From: DASYUM01 sp036001225
GTDB lineage: Bacteria > Methylomirabilota > Methylomirabilia > Rokubacteriales > DASRDR01
NCBI GenBank assembly: GCA_036001225.1
Contig: DASYUM010000332.1
Location: 1-19,421, forward strand
Reading direction: 5' to 3'
DNA length: 19,421 nt
Shown here: one piece after another, positions 13,633 to 19,421 of the stretch
Layout of the letters: every line of letters begins with the position of its first letter
Numbering within the stretch: the first letter of the stretch is position 1
Notes under the pieces: generated by a model
Told to the model about the DNA's origin: nothing
Seen by the model: only the letters and a program-made list of their open reading frames with translations
Databases searched by the model: none
Program-made: the position numbers and the translations under genes

Positions 13633-13944
13633 CTAGTGGTCTTCGATCGACGAGGCGGACGTCAGGGCGTCCGACTCGCGCGGACGGTGGCGAACCGGCA
13701 CCGATGGCGGACCGAAGCCCGTGGTCAGGCGGGCCGCGCCCGGGGACGGCGGCTGGACGCGCTCGAGCGGCGGCAGCCGCTCCGGCCGGCCGGCGGGCAC
13801 CGGCCGCGCGTCGGGGCTCTGGCTGGGGCGGGCCTGGGCGGCCTCGACCGACTCGCTGGGATCGAATCGCACCGATCCCGGAAGCATGGGGTCTGCGAAA
13901 TCGATCGCCACGCACAGGAGTAGGACCGGGACCAGACGCCGCAC
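13633..13944 (-). CDS. Small proline-rich exported protein, function unknown
   Basis: A 103-residue reading frame starts at a GTG at 13944 and opens RRLVPVLLLCVAIDFADPM, a short basic N-region followed by a hydrophobic stretch typical of a signal peptide or single membrane anchor. The rest is rich in proline and arginine (for example VPAGRPERLPPLERVQPPSP) and ends with acidic SSIEDH. Similar small proteins with LLLCxAxDxAxPxxPG starts exist in related GC-rich genomes by my recall; no function is known. The frame continues open upstream of 13944, but only the part after the GTG has signal-peptide character. A consensus -35 box just upstream on the same strand supports the gene. It precedes the antiporter gene by about 100 bases in the same direction. 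Confidence 0.6.
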   Translation of the reverse strand: MRRLVPVLLLCVAIDFADPMLPGSVRFDPSESVEAAQARPSQSPDARPVPAGRPERLPPLERVQPPSPGAARLTTGFGPPSVPVRHRPRESDALTSASSIEDH

Positions 13945-13951
13945 GGCCACC

Positions 13952-13982
13952 AGGGTAGCCCACCGCCCGCACACCCTGTCAA
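13952..13982 (-). promoter_or_regulatory. Candidate sigma-70 promoter, consensus -35 box
   Basis: On the minus strand a perfect TTGACA (13982 to 13977) is followed after 19 bases by TACCCT (13957 to 13952), a weak -10. With normal spacing, transcription would start within a few bases of the GTG at 13944, so the transcript could be leaderless. The region 13945-14045 separates this gene from the divergent RND operon. It also holds a small CGGGGC/GCCCCG palindrome at 13989-14002. Confidence 0.42.
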
Positions 13983-14045
13983 GCTCACCGGGGCCTGCCC
14001 CGCGCGCTCCCCGCCCTGGTGTCGGGGTTGCATGCCTTGCTCGTG

Positions 14046-15194
14046 ATGCGTCCCGTCGTGGCCGGTCGCCTGAGCCTCGTCCTCCTCCTCGCCGCCATGC
14101 TCGTCGCCTGTTCGCGGGCCCCCGAGTCCGAGCGGAAGGGGGGGGCGCCACCGCCCGTCCCGGTCGTGGTCGCCACCGCCGTCCAGAAGCCCGTCCCCGT
14201 CCAGCTGCGCGCGATCGGGAACGTCCAGCCCTCCAACGCCGTCACGGTGCGATCGCGAGTGGGGGGCATTCTGGCCAAGATCCACTTCAAAGAAGGCGAG
14301 GACGTGCGGGAGGGCCAGCTCCTCTTCACGCTGGAGCGCGGCCCGCTCGAGGCGGACCTCCGCCAGGCCGAGGCCAACCTCGCCCGGGACCTGGCGCAGT
14401 ACCAGAATGCCCAGAAGGATGCCGAGCGCTACGCCCAGCTGGCGAGGCAGGGCTTCGTCGCCCAGCAGGAGTACGACCGGCTGAAGACGGCGGCGGACGC
14501 GCTGGCGGCGACCGTCCGGGCCAGCCGGGCCGCCGTGGAGAATGCCCGGATCCAGCTCGGCTACGCGACCATCCGTGCCCCGATGGTCGGCCGGACCGGG
14601 GCCCTCCAGGTTCACGAAGGTGACGTGATCAAGGCCAGCGACACCGCGCTGGTCGTCATCAACCAGCTCCGCCCGATCGACGTCGCCTTCGCGCTCCCCG
14701 AGCGCGAGCTGCCCGAGGTCCGCCGGTATCAGACCGCGGGCTCGCTCGAGGTGAGCGCGGTCATACCCCCGGGCGGGCCGCCGCTGGCGCAGGGCCGCCT
14801 CACGTTCATCGACAACCGGGTCGACCCGACCACTGGCACGATCCAGCTCAAGGCCACCTTCGCCAACGACGACAGCCGGCTCTGGCCGGGCCAGTTCGTC
14901 AACGTCGTGCTGACCCTGACCACCGAGCCGGCGGCGGTGGTGGTCCCGACGCCCGCCGTCCAGACCGGCCAGGAGGGCCGCTACGTCTTCGTGGTCAAGC
15001 CCGACCAGACCGTCGAGTCGCGCCCGGTCACCGTCGCCCGCGAGGTCGGCGAGGAGACGGTCATCGCCCAGGGCGTCGGGGCCGGCGAAACCGTGGTGAC
15101 CGACGGCCAGCTCCGCCTCTTCCCCGGCGCCCGGGTCGAGCCCAAGACCCAGGCCGCTGAGGCACCCGCTCCCGCACCCTCGAAAACCCCGTGA
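14046..15194 (+). CDS. RND efflux periplasmic adaptor lipoprotein
   Basis: The 382-residue membrane-fusion protein links an RND permease to an outer-membrane channel. It has a lipoprotein signal with hydrophobic LSLVLLLAAM and lipobox L-V-A-C, giving lipidated Cys22. The first lipoyl half is SRVGGILAKIHFKEGEDVREG (70-90). A helical hairpin covers about residues 98-165, the second lipoyl half follows at LGYATIRAPMVGRTGALQVH, and the beta-barrel and membrane-proximal domains complete the protein. The ending is alanine/proline-rich. The architecture resembles MdtA/AcrA. I start at the ATG at 14046; a GTG at 14019 would add nine residues before the signal. Its stop overlaps the permease GTG (GTGA), so they are coupled. 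No outer-membrane factor gene is seen. Confidence 0.92.
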   Translation: MRPVVAGRLSLVLLLAAMLVACSRAPESERKGGAPPPVPVVVATAVQKPVPVQLRAIGNVQPSNAVTVRSRVGGILAKIHFKEGEDVREGQLLFTLERGPLEADLRQAEANLARDLAQYQNAQKDAERYAQLARQGFVAQQEYDRLKTAADALAATVRASRAAVENARIQLGYATIRAPMVGRTGALQVHEGDVIKASDTALVVINQLRPIDVAFALPERELPEVRRYQTAGSLEVSAVIPPGGPPLAQGRLTFIDNRVDPTTGTIQLKATFANDDSRLWPGQFVNVVLTLTTEPAAVVVPTPAVQTGQEGRYVFVVKPDQTVESRPVTVAREVGEETVIAQGVGAGETVVTDGQLRLFPGARVEPKTQAAEAPAPAPSKTP

Positions 15195-18100
15195 CCACGC
15201 TCTTCATCCGCCGGCCGGTCATGACGACGCTGGCCATGGCCGCCTTCGTCGTCTTCGGGATCATGGCCTACCGCGATCTGCCGGTGAGCGACCTGCCCAA
15301 CGTGGACTTCCCCACGATCCAGGTCACCGCCCAGCTGCCGGGGGCCAGCCCGGAGACGATGGCGGCCGCGGTCGCGACGCCGCTCGAGCGGCAGTTCTCG
15401 ACGATCGCCGGGCTCGACTCCATGACCTCGACCAGCTCCCGCGGCGCGACGACGATCGTCCTGCAGTTCGCGCTCGAGCGGGACGTGGACGCGGCGGCCC
15501 AGGATGTCCAGGCCGCCATCGCCCAGGCCTCGCGCACGTTGCCGACCGACATGCCGAGCCCCCCGTCCTACCGGAAGGTGAACCCGGCCGACCAGCCGAT
15601 CCTCTACCTGGCACTCAGCTCGGCGACGCTCCCCCTGTCGGCGGTCAACGAGTACGCCGACACGCGGGTGGCTCAGCGCCTGTCCACGGTGACCGGCGTG
15701 GCCCAGGTCCAGATCTTCGGCGCCCAGAAGTACGCGGTCCGGGTCCAGCTCGACCCCCGCGCGCTGGCCAGCCGGGGCATCGGCCTCGACGAGGTGGAGC
15801 AGGCCCTCCGTCAGGCCAACCCGAACCTCCCGACCGGGACGCTCCAGGGGCCGAGCCGCGCGTTCACCATCGAAACGGCCGGCAAGCCGGCCGAGGCCGC
15901 CGCCTACCGCCCGCTCATCGTCGCCTATCGCGAGGGCGCGCCGGTCCGGCTCGAGGAGCTGGGTCGCGTCATCGACAGCGTCGAGAACGACAAGGTCGCG
16001 AGCTGGTTCAACAACACCCGGGCCGTCGTGCTCGCCATCCAGCGTCAGCCGGGGACGAACACGGTGGCGGTGGTGGACGGCATCAAGCGACTCTTGCCGA
16101 CGCTGCGCGCCCAGCTCCCGGCGGCGGTGAACCTCGAGCTGGTCTTCGACCGCTCGCAGGCGATCCGGGAGTCGGTCTTCGACGTCCAGTTCACGCTGGG
16201 GCTGGCCATCGCCCTGGTCGTGCTGGTGATCTTCCTCTTCCTCCGCAACGCCTCGGCCACCATCATCCCGAGCGGCGCGCTGCCCATCTCGATCGTCGGG
16301 ACCTTCGGGATCATGTACCTCCTCGGCTACAGCCTCGACAACCTCTCGCTGATGGCGTTGACCCTCTGTGTGGGCTTCGTGGTGGACGACGCCATCGTCG
16401 TGCTGGAGAACGTCGTCCGCCACGTGGAGGAGGGCAAGCCGCGCCTGGAGGCGGCGCTGACCGGCGCCCGGGAGATCGGCTTCACCATCGTCTCGATGAC
16501 CCTCTCGCTGGTCGCCGTCTTCATCCCGGTGCTCTTCATGGGCGGGATCCTGGGCCGCCTCCTCCGCGAGTTCGCGGTGACCATCGCGGTCGCCATCCTG
16601 ATCTCGGGCCTCGTCTCGCTCACGCTGACGCCGATGCTGGCCAGCCGCTTCCTCCGCCCGCCGGGCGCGGGCGGCGGCCGCCTCTTCCGCGCCTCCGAGC
16701 GCGCCTTCGACTGGCTGCGCGCCCGCTACGAGGCCACGCTCGCCTGGTCGCTCCGCCATCGGCGGTGGGTGCTGGCCAGCTTCGTCGCGACCCTGGTGCT
16801 GACCGGCTTCCTGTTCGTCGCCGTGCCCAAGGGCTTCATCCCGAGCCCCGACACCGGCCAGGCCTTCGGCTACACCGAGGCCGCCCAGGACACGTCGTTC
16901 GAGAGAATGGTGCGCTACCAGCAGGCGGTCAACGCCGTGATCGGCCAGGACCCGCACGTGGCGGCCTACGTCTCGGTCGTCGGCTCCCGGGGCTCCAACG
17001 CGGGGATCGTCTTCATGCGGCTCACGCCCCGGCGCGAGCGGCCGGGGGTGGACTCGGTGATCCGCGGGCTCCAGCCGCAGCTCGCCCGCATCCCGGGCAT
17101 CCGGGTCTTCCTCCAGAATCCGCCGGCGATCAACGTCGGCGGCCAGCTCACCAAGGCCCTCTACCAGTACACGCTCCAGGGCGGCGACACCCGGGAGCTC
17201 TACCGCTGGGCCCGCGAGCTGGAGACGCGGCTTCGCGGCCTCCCCGAGCTGCGCGACGTCAACTCGACGCTCGAGCTGGCCAGCCCCGAGATCCTGGTCG
17301 ACATCGACCGCGAGAAGGCGCAAGCGCTGGGACTCACCGCCGGCCAGATCGAGGGGGCGCTCTTCAACGCCTACGGGTCCCGCCAGGTCTCCACCATCTA
17401 CACGCCGGCCAACGAGTACCAGGTCATCATGGAGCTGGAGCCCGCCCACCAGCGCGATCCCGCCGCGCTGTCGCTCCTCTACGTCCGCTCGAGCACGGGC
17501 AAGCTGGTCCCGCTCGGCTCGGTGGCCACGCTGCGCCAGGGCGTGGGGCCGCTCTCCGTCATCCACGTGGGCCAGCTCCCCGCCGTCACCCTCTCCTTCA
17601 ACCTCGCCCCCGGCGTCTCCCTCGGCCAGGCCGTCGCCCGCGTCCAGGCGGTGGAGCGACAGCTCCGGCTGCCGGCGACGGTGGCCACCAGCTTCCAGGG
17701 GACGGCGCAGGCCTTCCAGTCGTCGGTGCGCGGGCTGGGGTTGCTCCTCCTCATCGCGGTGCTGGTGATCTACATCGTGCTGGGGATCCTCTACGAGAGC
17801 TTCGTCCACCCGCTGACCATTCTCTCCGGGCTCCCTTCGGCCGGCGTCGGCGGGCTGCTGACGCTCATGCTGTTCGGGCGCGACCTGGACTTCTACGGCT
17901 TCATCGGCCTCATCATGCTGCTCGGCATCGTCAAGAAGAACGCGATCATGCAGATCGACTTCGCCCTCGAGGCCCAGCGGGCCGGCAAGCCCCCCGAGGA
18001 GGCGATCTACCAGGGCGCCCTCGTCCGCTTCCGGCCCATCATGATGACGACGGTGGCGGCGATCATGGGGACCTTGCCCATCGCGCTCGGCTTCGGCGCC

Positions 18101-18319
18101 GGGGCCGAGGTCCGCCGCTCGCTCGGGCTCGCCGTCGTGGGCGGCCTCCTGGTCTCCCAGCTCCTCACCCTCTACGTGACCCCGGTCATCTACCTCTATC
18201 TGGAAGGGTTGCAAGGCCGCCTCGGTCGCCTCCGGGTCGGGCGATGGTGGCCGGCCCGCGGCTTCCGCCGCCTGGCGCCGACCTGGCTGCGGAATGGCGC
18301 GCGCAGCCGATCCCGCTGA
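15191..18319 (+). CDS. RND multidrug efflux permease (MdtB/MdtC-like)
   Basis: The 1042-residue inner-membrane transporter has the standard HAE1 RND build: the start LFIRRPVMTTLAMAAFV with helix 1, a large periplasmic loop, helices 2-7, a second large loop, and helices 8-12. The proton-relay acids in helix 4 are Asp399-Asp400 (GFVVDDAIVVLEN). The partner lysine in helix 10 is Lys916 (IVKKNAIMQIDFAL), and FRPIMMTTVAAIMGTLPIAL carries the helix 11 arginine. The GYTEAAQDTS segment and the single permease gene resemble MdtC-type pumps for hydrophobic or anionic compounds. The substrate is not predictable. The GTG start overlaps the adaptor stop and gives the conserved family N-terminus. The last 26 bases overlap the AlkB gene. 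Confidence 0.95.
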   Translation: MTTLFIRRPVMTTLAMAAFVVFGIMAYRDLPVSDLPNVDFPTIQVTAQLPGASPETMAAAVATPLERQFSTIAGLDSMTSTSSRGATTIVLQFALERDVDAAAQDVQAAIAQASRTLPTDMPSPPSYRKVNPADQPILYLALSSATLPLSAVNEYADTRVAQRLSTVTGVAQVQIFGAQKYAVRVQLDPRALASRGIGLDEVEQALRQANPNLPTGTLQGPSRAFTIETAGKPAEAAAYRPLIVAYREGAPVRLEELGRVIDSVENDKVASWFNNTRAVVLAIQRQPGTNTVAVVDGIKRLLPTLRAQLPAAVNLELVFDRSQAIRESVFDVQFTLGLAIALVVLVIFLFLRNASATIIPSGALPISIVGTFGIMYLLGYSLDNLSLMALTLCVGFVVDDAIVVLENVVRHVEEGKPRLEAALTGAREIGFTIVSMTLSLVAVFIPVLFMGGILGRLLREFAVTIAVAILISGLVSLTLTPMLASRFLRPPGAGGGRLFRASERAFDWLRARYEATLAWSLRHRRWVLASFVATLVLTGFLFVAVPKGFIPSPDTGQAFGYTEAAQDTSFERMVRYQQAVNAVIGQDPHVAAYVSVVGSRGSNAGIVFMRLTPRRERPGVDSVIRGLQPQLARIPGIRVFLQNPPAINVGGQLTKALYQYTLQGGDTRELYRWARELETRLRGLPELRDVNSTLELASPEILVDIDREKAQALGLTAGQIEGALFNAYGSRQVSTIYTPANEYQVIMELEPAHQRDPAALSLLYVRSSTGKLVPLGSVATLRQGVGPLSVIHVGQLPAVTLSFNLAPGVSLGQAVARVQAVERQLRLPATVATSFQGTAQAFQSSVRGLGLLLLIAVLVIYIVLGILYESFVHPLTILSGLPSAGVGGLLTLMLFGRDLDFYGFIGLIMLLGIVKKNAIMQIDFALEAQRAGKPPEEAIYQGALVRFRPIMMTTVAAIMGTLPIALGFGAGAEVRRSLGLAVVGGLLVSQLLTLYVTPVIYLYLEGLQGRLGRLRVGRWWPARGFRRLAPTWLRNGARSRSR

Positions 18320-18905
18320 CGGCGCGGCCGCGCCGCCCGGCTTCCGCTACATCGCCGACGTCCTGAGCGCCGACGAGGAGCGCGAGCTGGTCGCGCGTCT
18401 CGACGGCCTGGCGTATCGGGAAGTGCGGATGCGGGGGGTAGCGGCCCGGCGGACCGTCGTCCACTACGGTTGGGACTACGGCTACGACTCGTGGACGGTG
18501 ACGCCGACGGCGCCCGTCCCGGAGTTCCTCGTGCCCCTCCGCGAGCGCGCGGGGGGGTTGGCGGGACTGCCGCCCGCCGCGCTCGAGCAGGTGCTGGTGG
18601 CGCGCTACCCGGCGGGGGCCGGCATCGGGTGGCACCGCGACGCGCCCATGTTCGGGCCGGTGGTGGTCGGCGTGTCGCTGGGGGCCCCGTGCGTCATGCG
18701 CTTCCGGCGCGGATCGGGGCCGGGCCGGGACCTCCGGCGGATCCCGCTGGGCTCCCGGTCGGCCTACGTGCTGAGCGGGGCCGCCCGCGCGGCCTGGCAG
18801 CACAGCGTTCCGCCGGTCGCCGCTCTCCGCTACTCGCTCACCTTTCGGACGCTCCGGCGAGACCCCGCTTCCCTCTCCCCCGCCCGGGGGAGAGGGTCAG
18901 GGTGA
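18294..18905 (+). CDS. AlkB-family 2-oxoglutarate/Fe(II) dioxygenase
   Basis: This 203-residue protein has the AlkB-type double-stranded beta-helix. The iron ligands are His114 and Asp116 (GWHRDAPMF) and His170 (AWQHSVPP). The 2-oxoglutarate-binding arginine motif is RYSLTFR, with Arg179 and Arg185, where E. coli AlkB has Asn in place of the Ser. An upstream VHYGWDYGYDS segment resembles the substrate-lid region. Family members remove methyl or etheno lesions from DNA or RNA, but some act on proteins or small molecules. The ATG at 18294 lies inside the RND permease gene (26-base overlap), and no other start codon precedes the core. The final residues after about 188 are encoded by a GC-rich palindrome and are unlike the family, whose members normally end near TFRTLR. 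Confidence 0.87.
   Translation: MARAADPADGAAAPPGFRYIADVLSADEERELVARLDGLAYREVRMRGVAARRTVVHYGWDYGYDSWTVTPTAPVPEFLVPLRERAGGLAGLPPAALEQVLVARYPAGAGIGWHRDAPMFGPVVVGVSLGAPCVMRFRRGSGPGRDLRRIPLGSRSAYVLSGAARAAWQHSVPPVAALRYSLTFRTLRRDPASLSPARGRGSG
18871..18896. repeat. 11-base perfect palindrome in the alkB 3' end
   Basis: CCCTCTCCCCC (18871-18881) and GGGGGAGAGGG (18886-18896) pair perfectly around a 4-base GCCC loop, followed by TCAGGGTGAGGGGCC. This looks like a widely seen GC-rich intergenic repeat (CCCTCTCCCCC...GGGAGAGGGTCAGGGTGAGGG), which I recall from several unrelated genomes. Here it lies inside the last codons of the AlkB gene and before the convergent oxidoreductase gene. It may act as a terminator or as a dispersed REP-like element. 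Confidence 0.6.
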
Positions 18906-18938
18906 GGGGCCCTAGCAGGACGCGAGCGGCGCCGACCC

Positions 18939-19421
18939 TCAGAGGTCCTTGCAGAGCCGCAGGGCGTCGTAGATCGCGGCGTGCACGTTGCGCCCCGCCA
19001 CGGCGTCGCCGATCCGGAACAGCCGGTAGGCGCCCTCGGGGTTGCGCACGACCGCCTGCGGCCGCCCCGCCACCAGCGCCCCGTAATCGACCGCGCCGCC
19101 GTTCCGCGACCCCGGCTTCAGGGCGAAGTAGAGGTCGGCCGCGGGCAGGGTCCCGTGCTCCACGACCACCTGCGCCACGACCCGCGGCTCGGCGCGCTGG
19201 GCGTACTCGTCCCAGAGCGTCGCCACCAGCTGGCCGCCCTGCCGCCGGACGCCGGTGAGGCGCCGGTTCAGCGTGAAGGTGACCCGGTGGGCGTTCAGGG
19301 CCCGGAAGTAGGCCGGGTAATTGGTCCCGCCGACCTCGAAGGCCAGCACGCGGTCGGGTGTGACGTACTCGAGGCGGGCGCCCGCCTCGACGAGGACCTC
19401 GGCGGCGGTGACCCCGGGATG
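18939..19421 (-). CDS. NADH:flavin oxidoreductase, N-methylproline demethylase-like (C-terminal part)
   Basis: Only the last 160 residues are inside the window; the gene continues past the right edge on the minus strand. The visible part is the C-terminal FAD/NAD-like domain of trimethylamine dehydrogenase-type fused oxidoreductases. Its features are HPGVTAAEVLVEAGARLEYV, then FEVGGTNYPAYF, QVVVEHGTLPAADLYFALKP, SRNGGAVDYGALVAGRPQ, and the ending FRIGDAVAGRNVHAAIYD followed by ALRLCKDL. These endings match proteins annotated as N-methylproline, dimethylglycine or methylamine demethylases, which oxidise N-methyl groups using FMN in the missing N-terminal barrel. The exact substrate cannot be decided from this part. 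It converges with the AlkB gene, leaving 33 bases between their stops. Confidence 0.85.
   Translation of the reverse strand, partial: HPGVTAAEVLVEAGARLEYVTPDRVLAFEVGGTNYPAYFRALNAHRVTFTLNRRLTGVRRQGGQLVATLWDEYAQRAEPRVVAQVVVEHGTLPAADLYFALKPGSRNGGAVDYGALVAGRPQAVVRNPEGAYRLFRIGDAVAGRNVHAAIYDALRLCKDL

Noticed and set aside
12121..13923. 600-codon plus-strand open frame opposite the antiporter
   Set aside because: Q/H/R/D-rich shadow translation without any membrane or domain pattern. The minus-strand Kef-type protein is unmistakable.
14981..18214. 1077-codon open frame on the minus strand opposite the RND permease
   Set aside because: It is the antisense shadow of a clear RND gene. The translation is a low-complexity D/R/E/H-rich sequence without domains, as expected in GC-rich coding DNA.
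1..19421. CRISPR array, tRNA/rRNA genes, insertion sequence or integrase
   Set aside because: I saw no regularly spaced repeats, no RNA-gene signatures and no transposase or integrase reading frame. A covariance-model RNA search was not possible here.

Overview
This is a 19.4 kb, very GC-rich (about 70% by eye), densely packed chromosomal window from a Gram-negative-type bacterium. Evidence for a Gram-negative envelope is an RND pump with a lipoprotein adaptor, a CPA2 antiporter and exported proteins. Gene style (many GTG starts, GTGA/ATGA stop-start overlaps, catabolic oxidoreductases, a cobalt-type nitrile hydratase, DinB, AlkB and N-methylproline-demethylase-like proteins) would fit an uncultured soil lineage such as Rokubacteria/Methylomirabilota. 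That assignment is inference from recall of similar proteins, not something the sequence proves.

Layout. (1) 43-4123, plus strand, a tight probable operon: PPOX-fold flavoprotein, alpha/beta hydrolase, viroplasmin-RNase HI, OFA-like MFS transporter, DinB-like protein. (2) 4148-6261, minus strand: a PaaK-like acyl-CoA ligase translationally coupled to a crotonase-family protein, convergent with operon 1. (3) 6418-7398, plus strand: a decayed accessory island. A 66-aa ORF that resembles joined ends of a DNA methyltransferase is followed by an intact MntA nucleotidyltransferase antitoxin, a HepT (HEPN) toxin with a one-base frameshift, and the stub of a restriction helicase. (4) 7496-11798, plus strand: beta-hydroxyacid dehydrogenase, DAO-type FAD oxidoreductase, nitrile hydratase alpha, beta and activator, and an exported cupin, the last four genes overlapping head to tail. 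(5) 11812-13944, minus strand: a small proline-rich exported protein and a Kef-type cation/proton antiporter with an RCK domain. (6) 14046-18905, plus strand: RND adaptor, RND permease and an AlkB dioxygenase overlapping the permease end. (7) 18939 to the right edge, minus strand: C-terminal part of an N-methylproline demethylase/trimethylamine dehydrogenase-type oxidoreductase.

Functional reading. The centre is a nitrile hydratase operon that should turn nitriles into amides. The two upstream oxidoreductases suggest that the operon feeds on small nitrogen-containing organics, but no amidase or cobalt transporter is visible here. The ligase/crotonase pair probably activates and processes a carboxylic acid of unknown identity. 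The most unusual stretch is region 3, which looks like a type III-like restriction-modification locus whose two large genes were gutted while the nested MntA-HepT cassette was largely kept, with its toxin frameshifted. No tRNA, rRNA, CRISPR array or insertion sequence was seen. No stretch longer than about 300 bases lacks a gene.
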